Shown piece by piece: positions 1 through 5,642 of a stretch of 6,058 nt of DNA (position 1 is the first letter of the stretch; each line of letters starts with the position of its first letter). The translations under genes were made by a program, and so were the position numbers. The stretch is taken from contig CACZNZ010000391.1 in the NCBI GenBank assembly GCA_902782625.1, forward strand, positions 1 through 6,058, read 5' to 3'. A model generated the notes under the pieces. The model was not told the DNA's origin. It searched no databases and saw only the letters and a program-made list of their open reading frames with translations. The stretch is from an uncultured Lachnospiraceae bacterium. Lineage in GTDB: Bacteria > Bacillota > Clostridia > Lachnospirales > Lachnospiraceae.

Positions 1-258
1 AAGATCAAGAACGCTACAATAAAGAAAGCGAAAAATCTGAAGAAGAACAAGAGCCTGAAACTCGGTGCCAAAGTTGCAGTACAGTCAAAGAGACTCAAAG
101 TCAGGAAACATATTGGCTTACGATACGAATCGAGTGACAAAACGATTGCGACAGTATCATCAAAAGGCGTGATCAAGGCAAAGAAGAAGGGCACATGCTA
201 TGTATACGCATACGCCCAGAACGGTGTCTTCAAGAAGGTAAAAGTTGTAGTGAAGTAA
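1..258 (+). CDS. C-terminal fragment of a Big_2 (bacterial Ig-like) domain protein
   Basis: The frame is open from the first base to a TAA at 256-258, giving the last 85 residues of a protein whose start lies outside the window. The fragment is very basic (many Lys) and contains the pattern Y-E-S-S-D-K-T-I-A-T-V-S-S-K-G-V-I-K-A-K-K-K-G-T, the hallmark of Big_2 domains (SS-x-x-x-x-A-T-V-x-x-x-G-x-[VI]-x-A-x-x-x-G). It then ends in beta-strand-like residues (VKVVVK). Big_2 domains usually occur as repeats in secreted or surface-attached proteins of Clostridia, and a Lys-rich C-terminal copy is common in Lachnospiraceae. There is no LPXTG or membrane anchor at this C terminus. The function of the full protein (adhesin, hydrolase or other) cannot be told from this tail. 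Domain identity is fairly sure; cell-surface location is inference. Confidence 0.8.
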   Translation, partial: KIKNATIKKAKNLKKNKSLKLGAKVAVQSKRLKVRKHIGLRYESSDKTIATVSSKGVIKAKKKGTCYVYAYAQNGVFKKVKVVVK

Positions 259-279
259 AATGATGCATTGCATCATAAA

Positions 280-313
280 AAGGCCGCATCTGATTCCTGT
301 CAGATGCGGCCTT
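280..313. terminator. Strong hairpin, intrinsic terminator, best formed for the minus strand
   Basis: The arms AAGGCCGCATCTGA (280-293) and TCAGATGCGGCCTT (300-313) are perfectly complementary over 14 bp with a 6-base loop TTCCTG. It starts 22 bases after the stop of the Big_2 gene, which suits a terminator for that gene. On the plus strand, however, the stem is followed by CAAAAAATT, with only the two T of the stem. On the minus strand it is followed by a T run (complement of A277-A281), so the canonical U tract exists only for leftward transcription. A second small palindrome, TGATGCA-T-TGCATCA (261-275), precedes it. It may work in both directions with unequal strength; that is inference. 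Confidence 0.7.
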
Positions 314-352
314 CAAAAAATTGATAACAAAAATTAGAATGGAGTTTCCAAT

Positions 353-1126
353 ATGATAAAAATGTGGGATGTCACCATCCCTGAACTGACCGGGGATACC
401 AAAAGACTGGTTTATGTCTATCTTCCGGATTCTTACGAGATCGATCCGGAAAGAAGATACCCGGTTCTATACATGTTTGACGGACATAATGTTTTTTTTG
501 ATTCCCATGCAACTTATGGTACAAGTTGGAAAATGGGAAACTACATGGATGAGACACAGACTCAGATGATCATAGTAGCTGTAGAATGCAACCACGGACC
601 AAACCATGCACGGATCTGTGAATATGCCCCTTATTCTTTCATTGATCCCTATTTCGGAGATATCAGAGGACAGGGAAAAATCTATATGAATTGGATGATC
701 AAAGTATTAAAACCCGAGATAGATGCTTCCTATCGCACCCTTTCGGGCCGGGAACATACGATGATCGCAGGCAGCTCCATGGGAGGCCTGATGAGTTTAT
801 ATGCAGTTTTGGCGCACAATGACATTTTCTCCAGAGCAGCCTGTCTCTCCGCGTCGTTTCATTTCTGCCAGGAAGAGATTGATCAGTTGATCTGTAAGTC
901 GAAGATTTCCCAGGATACCATCATCTATCTTGATTTCGGATCAGAAGAGATAAAGCGACATAAGGATCTGAAAGAAAAATATATCCAGACCATAGGCTTA
1001 CTGCTCAGAAAAAATATCTATCTGGAGACCCGGATCATACCGGGAGGCAAACATTGTGAGGCAAGCTGGAGCAGACAGATTCCGTTTTTTATGAATACAT
1101 TGCTTTATGACGGGAAGCAGGTGTAA
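353..1126 (+). CDS. Putative esterase family alpha/beta-hydrolase
   Basis: This 257-residue protein belongs to the esterase D / enterochelin-esterase-like family (PF00756 type). The N-terminal part has the usual beta strands V-Y-V-Y-L-P-D-S-Y and Y-P-V-L-Y-M-F-D-G-H-N (about residues 20-46). The nucleophile elbow is G-S-S-M-G-G at 140-145, with Ser142 as likely nucleophile. The motif G-G-K-H-C-E-A-S-W (231-239) supplies the catalytic His234. The acid residue is probably in L-D-F-G-S-E-E (193-199), but which residue is not certain. There is no signal peptide or membrane segment, so it is probably cytoplasmic, hydrolysing an ester or thioester bond in a small molecule; the substrate cannot be read from the sequence. 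The ATG at 353 has GGAG at 341-344 with 8 bases of spacing, better than the ATG at 362. No convincing promoter is seen between 314 and 352. It converges with the regulator genes, so a functional link to the transporter is not shown. Confidence 0.85.
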   Translation: MIKMWDVTIPELTGDTKRLVYVYLPDSYEIDPERRYPVLYMFDGHNVFFDSHATYGTSWKMGNYMDETQTQMIIVAVECNHGPNHARICEYAPYSFIDPYFGDIRGQGKIYMNWMIKVLKPEIDASYRTLSGREHTMIAGSSMGGLMSLYAVLAHNDIFSRAACLSASFHFCQEEIDQLICKSKISQDTIIYLDFGSEEIKRHKDLKEKYIQTIGLLLRKNIYLETRIIPGGKHCEASWSRQIPFFMNTLLYDGKQV

Positions 1127-1139
1127 ATTTGGTGTCCGG

Positions 1140-1889
1140 TCATGACCACTCTTTTGCATAATGCGTGATAAATTCAATTTTATCCGGCCTTACATAATTG
1201 CGCGCAAATTCGATTTTGCGTCCTTTGGCGTCCCGGGTGAGATTGCTGAGTTCCATGACTGCCTGGTCGGAAGTCAGATTAATGAGCTTTGATCTGGAAG
1301 GCTCCAGAAATACAACCCGAAGAGTCTGGTCGGCATCGATTGGACGAAGGTCATTCCAGATGAAAATGTCGTAGATAGAGAACAGCTCAATGTCCACATC
1401 ACCATAGGATGGGAGGAGCTTCTGCGGTATATAGATTTCTTCCAGGGCAACAGGCTCTTTTTTTATGTAGTCGATACGCCTTGTAAACCAGACCGGATCA
1501 TTTTCTTCAAGATCCAGAAGCCTGGAATAGTAGGGACCTGCCGGACGTAAAGCCTTGACTAATACACGAGTGTGGGCATCGATGGATCGTTCATCCATGG
1601 TTTGGCGGAATCCGCCCAGTGTTTCTAAGTCCCGTTCTGTCTTGGGGCCATTAACATAGACGCCTTTTCCCTGAACAGACCGAAGAAGTCCTTCATATTT
1701 CAAGGCGGCCAGGGCGCTCCGTACAGACAATGGTGCTAGTTTATAGGTTTCTGACAGTTGGGATTCTGAGGGGATGGCAGTGCCGATCGGGTACTCTCCA
1801 TCCTCTATTTTATTGCGGATTACTTCTCTAAGCTGGATATAGAGAGGAGATTTGTAATTTACTTCACTTATGGTTCTCACCCCCTGCAT
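1140..1889 (-). CDS. GntR-family (HutC/UTRA) transcriptional regulator, downstream member of a tandem pair
   Basis: Numbered from the ATG at 1889 (249 residues), a GntR winged helix-turn-helix spans about 14-81. It begins S-P-L-Y-I-Q-L-R, with the G-x-x-I-P-S-E-S-Q-L turn, a recognition helix around L-S-V-R-S-A-L-A-A-L and the wing S-V-Q-G-K-G-V-Y-V. A UTRA ligand-binding domain follows (about 103-243), with typical W-F-T-R-R-I-D-Y and E-E-I-Y-I-P. It should be a dimeric DNA-binding protein released by a small effector. The start is uncertain. ATGs at 1925 and 1889 and a GTG at 1880 are in frame, but none has a properly placed Shine-Dalgarno. The only good site, AGGGGGTGA at 1885-1877, points to an in-frame ATA at 1871, which would give 243 residues starting [M]SEVNYKSPLYIQ, a normal family N terminus. 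The gene overlaps the end of the upstream regulator, so translation is probably coupled. It is a diverged paralogue of that neighbour, not a copy. Confidence 0.85.
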   Translation of the reverse strand: MQGVRTISEVNYKSPLYIQLREVIRNKIEDGEYPIGTAIPSESQLSETYKLAPLSVRSALAALKYEGLLRSVQGKGVYVNGPKTERDLETLGGFRQTMDERSIDAHTRVLVKALRPAGPYYSRLLDLEENDPVWFTRRIDYIKKEPVALEEIYIPQKLLPSYGDVDIELFSIYDIFIWNDLRPIDADQTLRVVFLEPSRSKLINLTSDQAVMELSNLTRDAKGRKIEFARNYVRPDKIEFITHYAKEWS

Positions 1890-2607
1890 AGTCCCAGCGG
1901 AGAATGCTGGACATTTCGACAACATCTACACGGGCAACGGTACGGCAGTACTCCACGACGATATTCCTGGAATCCCTGGTGATACTGACGTTCCAGAAGG
2001 CCGGAGAATCTGCTTTGATATCCAGATACTCGGCCTCTTCAGCATTTACCGATGTAATGCTGGTCTTTTCTTCACCGTGATCCATGATCAGACCGTAGCT
2101 GTTTTCCAGAATGGCATATAAAGAACCTTTTACCAGGTCATGCTCCTCAAGCCCCGGTGCCAGCTCATGGGGAATAAAGGAGTTCTCGATCATGATCGGT
2201 ATGTCTCCTATGATACGGAGGCGGGAAATACGATACAGCTTTTCTCCTAACATTCTCTCGAATCTATGTGCCAGATGTTTGTCGCATTCCACGATGGAAA
2301 AAGACAGCAATCGTGTTTCCGAGGAGGCATCATAGCCGGAAGCGTATTTGGTAAAACTCTCCAGGTTTTGAAGCGTCCGCACAAAACGGGGAGCTACCAT
2401 GGTTCCCCGTCCCTGGACACTATAGAGCCTGCCGGCTGCTTCCATAGAGGAAATAGCACTTCGCAAAGTTATTCTGTTCATATTCCACATCTTACTCAGT
2501 TCTCGTTCCGGAGGAAGCTTATCGTGAGCTTTCAGATTGTTTTCCAAAATGTAGCTTTCAAGATATTCGGTAGCTAGTTCTTTAGGTCTTGGTTTATATG
2601 AATCCAT
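1864..2607 (-). CDS. GntR-family (HutC/UTRA) transcriptional regulator, first gene of the leftward pair
   Basis: This is a 247-residue protein of normal length for the HutC subfamily. The winged helix-turn-helix is at about residues 8-72: L-P-P-E-R-E-L-S-K at 31-39, recognition helix R-I-T-L-R-S-A-I-S-S-M at 45-55, and wing S-V-Q-G-R-G-T-M-V at 63-71. The UTRA domain spans about 92-236, with the family-like stretch R-I-S-R-L-R then I-P-I-M-I-E-N-S-F-I-P near 126-146 and V-V-E-Y-C-R-T near 217-223. The ATG at 2607 has AGAGGTGG ending 6 bases upstream and follows a good promoter by a short leader. The protein probably binds operator-like sites in the divergent region 2608-2800, controlling itself and the transporter operon, and responds to the imported compound or a product of it. 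The direction of control and the ligand are inference; most UTRA regulators are repressors relieved by sugar phosphates, amino acids or related small molecules. Confidence 0.92.
   Translation of the reverse strand: MDSYKPRPKELATEYLESYILENNLKAHDKLPPERELSKMWNMNRITLRSAISSMEAAGRLYSVQGRGTMVAPRFVRTLQNLESFTKYASGYDASSETRLLSFSIVECDKHLAHRFERMLGEKLYRISRLRIIGDIPIMIENSFIPHELAPGLEEHDLVKGSLYAILENSYGLIMDHGEEKTSITSVNAEEAEYLDIKADSPAFWNVSITRDSRNIVVEYCRTVARVDVVEMSSILRWDYAGGENHK
1869..1885 (-). promoter_or_regulatory. Shine-Dalgarno followed by a possible ATA start codon
   Basis: On the minus strand AGGGGGTGA (1885-1877) differs in one base from the full anti-16S match AGGAGGTGA. Eight bases after its G run comes ATA (1871-1869), in frame with the downstream regulator and overlapping by 8 bases the end of the upstream regulator, whose TGA is at 1866-1864. 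No ATG, GTG or TTG lies at a usable distance in this frame. The spacing is what an ATG would have. Use of ATA, or loss of an original ATG, is inference. Confidence 0.5.
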
Positions 2608-2622
2608 TTTATTCCACCTCTA

Positions 2623-2640
2623 AATTGGTATAGAATAATT
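2623..2640. promoter_or_regulatory. Operator-like site at the regulator promoter
   Basis: AATTGGTATAGAATAATT is an imperfect palindrome: AATT ends, T-x-TA-x-A centre, 12 of 18 positions symmetric. It contains TTGGTATAGA, close to the left half of the TGGTnTAnACCA-type operators known for HutC-subfamily regulators such as PhnF and DasR. It covers the -10 end and probable start site of the leftward promoter. The 9-mer ATTGGTATA (2624-2632) recurs in the same orientation at 2707-2715. Binding is inferred, not shown. Confidence 0.5.
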
Positions 2641-2666
2641 ATATATTAATATGGCGAAAAATGCAA
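2638..2666 (-). promoter_or_regulatory. Sigma-70-type promoter for the regulator pair
   Basis: Read on the minus strand, TTGCAT (2666-2661) is followed after exactly 17 bases by a perfect TATAAT (2643-2638). The start of transcription would be near 2631, giving a leader of about 25 bases before the ATG at 2607, with the Shine-Dalgarno at 2620-2614. The -10 region and start site overlap the operator-like sequence at 2623-2640, which suggests autorepression. Confidence 0.7.
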
Positions 2667-2701
2667 CATGCGTTAGAGACCTGATATCACTGAAAAACAA
2701 G

Positions 2702-2730
2702 TTGACATTGGTATAAGATTATAATAAAGT
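2702..2730 (+). promoter_or_regulatory. Probable promoter of the transporter operon
   Basis: A perfect TTGACA lies at 2702-2707. The -10 is ambiguous: a perfect TATAAT at 2720-2725 is only 12 bases away, too close for sigma-70 geometry, while TAAAGT (2725-2730) has the ideal 17-base spacing but only four consensus matches. Transcription would begin near 2737, leaving a leader of about 65 bases before the potA start. The poor spacing or weak -10 could mean dependence on an activator or on DNA twisting. Confidence 0.5.
2707..2721. promoter_or_regulatory. Second operator-like site, inside the transporter promoter
   Basis: ATTGGTATAAGATTA shares ATTGGTATA with the site at 2624-2632 and, after one extra A, the next GA. 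It lies between the TTGACA and the candidate -10 elements, where a bound regulator would block RNA polymerase. The two copies start 83 bases apart, about eight helical turns, which would allow looping. It is less palindromic than the first copy. TATAAGATTA (2712-2721) also recurs at 2737-2746. Operator function is inferred. Confidence 0.4.
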
Positions 2731-2732
2731 TA

Positions 2733-2763
2733 TTTATATAAGATTAAATTAATTTTATATAAA
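2733..2763. repeat. 31-bp AT-rich inverted repeat in the potA leader
   Basis: The arms TTTATATAAGATTAA (2733-2747) and TTAATTTTATATAAA (2749-2763) surround a single central A at 2748. They are complementary at 14 of 15 positions, and the one exception (G2742 against T2754) would be a G-U pair in RNA. It lies downstream of the TTGACA element and 38 bases before the potA start. It could be a regulator operator or a weak leader hairpin; there is no T run making it a terminator. Confidence 0.6.
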
Positions 2764-2788
2764 ATGAGATTGTTGAGAACCATGAATT

Positions 2789-2803
2789 GAGGTGAATATT
2801 TTG
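2789..2803 (+). promoter_or_regulatory. Ribosome binding site fixing a TTG start for potA
   Basis: GAGGTGA (2789-2795) is followed by TTG at 2801-2803, 8 bases after GAGG. The in-frame GTG at 2792 lies inside this Shine-Dalgarno and has nothing suitable upstream, so it is rejected as start. There is no in-frame ATG nearby. Confidence 0.7.
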
Positions 2804-3886
2804 GAGAAGGTAATTGTAGCACTGAAAGGTGTGAACAAGTGGTACGGAAACAATCATGTGGTAAAAGATCTTGATTTGGAAGTGACAGAGGGAGAATTCC
2901 TGACTCTTTTGGGGCCTTCCGGATGCGGAAAGACGACTACTCTTCGCATGATCGCCGGCTTTGAGGATGCAAGCAGCGGGCGGATTGAAGTTCAGGGAGA
3001 GAGTGTGGAAGAGAAGGAACCATACCAGAGGGATGTCAATACTGTTTTTCAGAGTTATTCTCTCTTCCCTCATATGAATGTATTCGATAACATTGCCTAT
3101 GGACCGAGAATTAAAAAAGTACCGAAGGATCAGATTGCACAGGGTGTAGAGGAGATGCTTCGCCTGGTTCAGATGACCGGATACGAAAAACGAAAACCTG
3201 ATGCACTGTCCGGCGGACAAAAACAGCGTATCGCCATAGCCAGAGCCCTGATCAACCATCCCAGAGTCCTTCTGCTGGATGAACCACTGGGGGCGCTGGA
3301 TCTGAAGCTGCGCAAACAGATGCAGATCGAACTGAAGCGACTGCAGAAGAAACTCGGAATCACCTTCATCTATGTTACGCATGATCAGGAAGAAGCGATG
3401 TCAATGTCTGACCGGATTGCAGTCATGAGAGACGGAGTCATCCTCCAGATCGGCAAGCCCACTGAAATCTATGACAGACCTAACTGTCGTTTTGTTGCGG
3501 ACTTTATCGGAGAATCCAATATCATGAGCGGCAAGGTGATGAAGACAGAGGGTGATCTGCTGACGGTAGCGATTCCGGATGGCGAAGTGAAGGTCAAGGG
3601 TAGTGGTTTTACTCCCGGGGAGGAAATCGACATATCCGTAAGGACAGAATACCTGACCTGCAGCAGCGAACCGGCCGGCAGCTTTCATATCAAGGCACGT
3701 ATCCGGGATTTCACGAATATGGGGACGGTGATCAAGACAAGCGTTTTAACGGATACCGGAAAAGAACTTCGGATTTCCTCTTTGGAACAGGATGAAAGTC
3801 TGAAGGAAGGACAGGAAGTCTATCTTACCTGGAAGCCTGAAAAAGCGATCCCGATTCACCAGGAGAAGAAGGAGGCGGAGGCATGA
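2801..3886 (+). CDS. potA: Polyamine-type ABC importer ATP-binding protein (PotA-like)
   Basis: This is a 361-residue ABC ATPase, the usual length for PotA, assuming the TTG start. Motifs in order: Walker A G-P-S-G-C-G-K-T-T (38-46), Q-loop V-F-Q-S-Y-S-L-F-P-H (82-91), signature L-S-G-G-Q-K-Q (136-142), Walker B V-L-L-L-D-E-P (156-162), D-loop L-G-A-L-D, and switch His195 in Y-V-T-H-D-Q-E-E-A. All catalytic residues are present. The sequence before the Q-loop (Y-Q-R-D-V-N-T-V-F-Q) is PotA-like. The C-terminal 110 or so residues form a TOBE-type regulatory domain, typical of the MalK/PotA/FbpC group. It would hydrolyse ATP as a dimer on the cytoplasmic side of the permeases. It is the first gene of the operon, and its TGA overlaps the next gene's ATG (ATGA at 3883-3886). 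Family membership is firm; polyamine as substrate is inferred from the whole gene set. Confidence 0.92.
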   Translation: MEKVIVALKGVNKWYGNNHVVKDLDLEVTEGEFLTLLGPSGCGKTTTLRMIAGFEDASSGRIEVQGESVEEKEPYQRDVNTVFQSYSLFPHMNVFDNIAYGPRIKKVPKDQIAQGVEEMLRLVQMTGYEKRKPDALSGGQKQRIAIARALINHPRVLLLDEPLGALDLKLRKQMQIELKRLQKKLGITFIYVTHDQEEAMSMSDRIAVMRDGVILQIGKPTEIYDRPNCRFVADFIGESNIMSGKVMKTEGDLLTVAIPDGEVKVKGSGFTPGEEIDISVRTEYLTCSSEPAGSFHIKARIRDFTNMGTVIKTSVLTDTGKELRISSLEQDESLKEGQEVYLTWKPEKAIPIHQEKKEAEA

Positions 3887-4758
3887 CAGCATCGAAAGGC
3901 AGAGCAAAAAGAACCAATTATCTGCCTGTGCTGGCACAGGCGGGGCCGGTGTCTCTATGGATGATCGTATTCGTTACGATCCCAATGCTCTTTATCATCT
4001 ATATTAGTTTTATGACAAGGGGGACGTTCGGCGGTGTTGAGTATACGCCTTCTCTGGAATCATATCAGACGATGCTGGAAGTCACTTATTTCCGTATTAT
4101 CCTGAAAAGTATAGGGGTTGCGGCAGAAACTACCATCGCCTGTCTGATCGTAGGCTATCCATTTGCCTATTACATTGCCAGAAAACCACCGGAAGTGGCC
4201 TCCAGACTGATTACGCTTCTCATGATCCCTTTCTGGACCAATTCCCTGATGCGTCTGAATGCATGGATGCTGATTTTCCAGACCAACGGGCCTGTGAATC
4301 ATTTTATGCTGAACAGGCATCTGATCGACAAACCAATTACTTTTATCTTTACAGATGGGCTGGTTCTGTTAGGACTGATTACCAACTATCTGCCGTTTGC
4401 AGTCTTACCCATGTATTCCTCCATCGAGAAGCTGGAGAAACCGATTCTGGAGGCATCGGCAGATCTGGGCGCTAAGCCCAGTGTAACCTTGCTGAAAGTC
4501 ACGCTCCCCCTGACATTTCCGGGGATTTTCTCCGCAATTATTCTGACCTTTATCCCTGCGTTGGGAACTTATGTCATCACTGACATGCTGGGGGGTGGAA
4601 AAGTCCTCTATATCGGTAATATCATCAAGAATCAATTCGGGACAATCCGTAACTGGCCTTTGGGTGCAGCACTGTCAGTACTCCTTCTGGTTATTACGGC
4701 GCTGATGATCTTTCTCTATTCCAGATTCGCTAAAGTGGAAGATATGGAGGTGGTTTAG
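3883..4758 (+). CDS. potB: ABC importer permease (PotB-like)
   Basis: This is a 291-residue inner membrane permease with six predicted membrane segments, roughly at residues 22-44, 72-99, 107-131, 158-180, 211-235 and 260-282, after a short basic N terminus that should face the cytoplasm. The coupling loop carries the EAA motif E-A-S-A-D-L-G (190-196) followed by V-T-L-P-L (206-210), which contacts the ATPase. The segment L-M-I-P-F-W-T-N-S-L-M-R (113-124) is characteristic of PotB. It forms the transport channel as a heterodimer with the next gene's product. The ATG at 3883 overlaps the potA stop by four bases and is preceded by GGAGG at 3871-3875 with 7 bases of spacing, so the two are translationally coupled. 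Length and motifs are normal and nothing is missing. Confidence 0.93.
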   Translation: MTASKGRAKRTNYLPVLAQAGPVSLWMIVFVTIPMLFIIYISFMTRGTFGGVEYTPSLESYQTMLEVTYFRIILKSIGVAAETTIACLIVGYPFAYYIARKPPEVASRLITLLMIPFWTNSLMRLNAWMLIFQTNGPVNHFMLNRHLIDKPITFIFTDGLVLLGLITNYLPFAVLPMYSSIEKLEKPILEASADLGAKPSVTLLKVTLPLTFPGIFSAIILTFIPALGTYVITDMLGGGKVLYIGNIIKNQFGTIRNWPLGAALSVLLLVITALMIFLYSRFAKVEDMEVV

Positions 4759-5598
4759 ATGGCTGCCAGAGAAAAACTGAACAAAAAGCAGAAAAGGGAG
4801 CGAAGACGGCAGATTCCGTGGATTATCTTTTCTGCACTGGTATACTCAATCTTCTATATCCCTGTTCTGGTTATGATTCTGTTCTCTTTTAATGATGCCA
4901 AGAGAAATTATTCCTGGATGGGTTTTACCACCAAGTGGTACCCGAAACTCTTTTCCTTTGGAAACCATGATCTTTGGGAATCACTGGCTTACTCCCTGGT
5001 CATCGCTGTGCTGGTTACTTTGATCAGTGTTATTATCGGAGTCCTTGGCGGGATTGGATTGAAAAAATTCGAATTCCGGGGAAAGAAGTTTATTAACATG
5101 ATGCTCTTCGTTCCGATCGTTGTACCGGAAATCGTCATGGCCGTATCCATGCTGATCATTTTCATGGTGATCGGTTTCAAATTGGGACTGGGGACTATCG
5201 TGATCGGCCACTGCACCTTCTGTATCCCCTATGCGGTTATTATCATCAAAGGACGTATCACAGGAGATAATGAGACGCTGCAGGAAGCTTCCATGGATCT
5301 TGGTGCTAACCGAATACAGACATTTTATAAGGTAACGATTCCAAGTATCATGCCTGGGATTCTGTCTGCAGCATTCCTGTCATTTACACTGTCCATTGAT
5401 GATGTCATTATTTCCAACATGCTCGCCGGAGCCAGTCAGTCCACACTCCCGGTCTTGATTCTGTCTGTGAACCGGACCGGAATTACGCCGGATATTAATG
5501 CGCTGACAACCATAATGGTCATCGTGATGCTCTTCGGCATGATCGTCATGAATATCCTGCAGAGAATTCACGCTGCACGCCTGGCAGCTGAAGAATAA
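4759..5598 (+). CDS. potC: ABC importer permease (PotC-like)
   Basis: This 279-residue permease begins with a strongly basic cytoplasmic N terminus (K/R-rich, residues 4-18). Six membrane segments follow, at about 20-43, 75-101, 111-140, 143-165, 197-220 and 248-268. The EAA motif is E-A-S-M-D-L-G (176-182) with V-T-I-P-S (192-196). The stretch F-T-L-S-I-D-D-V-I-I-S-N (208-219) and the later T-P-D-I-N-A-L-T-T (243-251) match the PotC pattern closely and are among the best evidence that this is a Pot-type and not an iron or sulfate importer. The ATG starts on the base after the potB TAG, with GGAGG at 4746-4750 inside the end of potB (8 bases of spacing). It pairs with PotB in the membrane. 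It is intact, and no terminator is seen after it, so the operon continues. Confidence 0.93.
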   Translation: MAAREKLNKKQKRERRRQIPWIIFSALVYSIFYIPVLVMILFSFNDAKRNYSWMGFTTKWYPKLFSFGNHDLWESLAYSLVIAVLVTLISVIIGVLGGIGLKKFEFRGKKFINMMLFVPIVVPEIVMAVSMLIIFMVIGFKLGLGTIVIGHCTFCIPYAVIIIKGRITGDNETLQEASMDLGANRIQTFYKVTIPSIMPGILSAAFLSFTLSIDDVIISNMLAGASQSTLPVLILSVNRTGITPDINALTTIMVIVMLFGMIVMNILQRIHAARLAAEE

Positions 5599-5610
5599 AA
5601 ACCATTTTTT

Positions 5611-5638
5611 AAACAACATGATTGAGAGGAGGTTGTTT
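5611..5638 (+). promoter_or_regulatory. Intercistronic hairpin around the potD Shine-Dalgarno
   Basis: AAACAAC (5611-5617) pairs perfectly with GTTGTTT (5632-5638), and T5610-G5639 can add a wobble pair. The 14-base loop contains most of AGGAGG (5627-5632), whose last G lies in the stem. The stem is AT-rich and of modest strength, so it may tune access to the ribosome binding site or protect the mRNA end. Function is inferred and the pairing could be chance. Confidence 0.35.
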
Positions 5639-5642
5639 GCAA

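Noticed and set aside
321..340. TTGATA and TAGAAT as a promoter for the esterase gene
   Set aside because: The two hexamers are only 8 bases apart, and a start set by TAGAAT would fall after the Shine-Dalgarno at 341-344. No supported promoter is found in this gap.
1127..1147. Bidirectional terminator between the convergent esterase and regulator genes
   Set aside because: The palindrome GGTCATGACC has no loop and no T tract on either side, so it does not look like an intrinsic terminator.
2651..2716. 21-codon frame starting ATG in the divergent control region, a possible leader peptide
   Set aside because: No Shine-Dalgarno precedes the ATG, it runs across the leftward -35 and the rightward TTGACA, and it shows no codon run suggesting attenuation.
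2744..3382. 212-codon open frame on the minus strand across the start of potA
   Set aside because: It lies antisense to the conserved ATPase motifs, has no recognisable domain and no plausible ribosome binding site; it is a shadow of potA.
4838..4847. TGGTATAC inside potC as a further operator copy
   Set aside because: It is a short match within coding sequence, explained by the codons for Leu-Val-Tyr, and lacks the flanking bases shared by the two intergenic copies.
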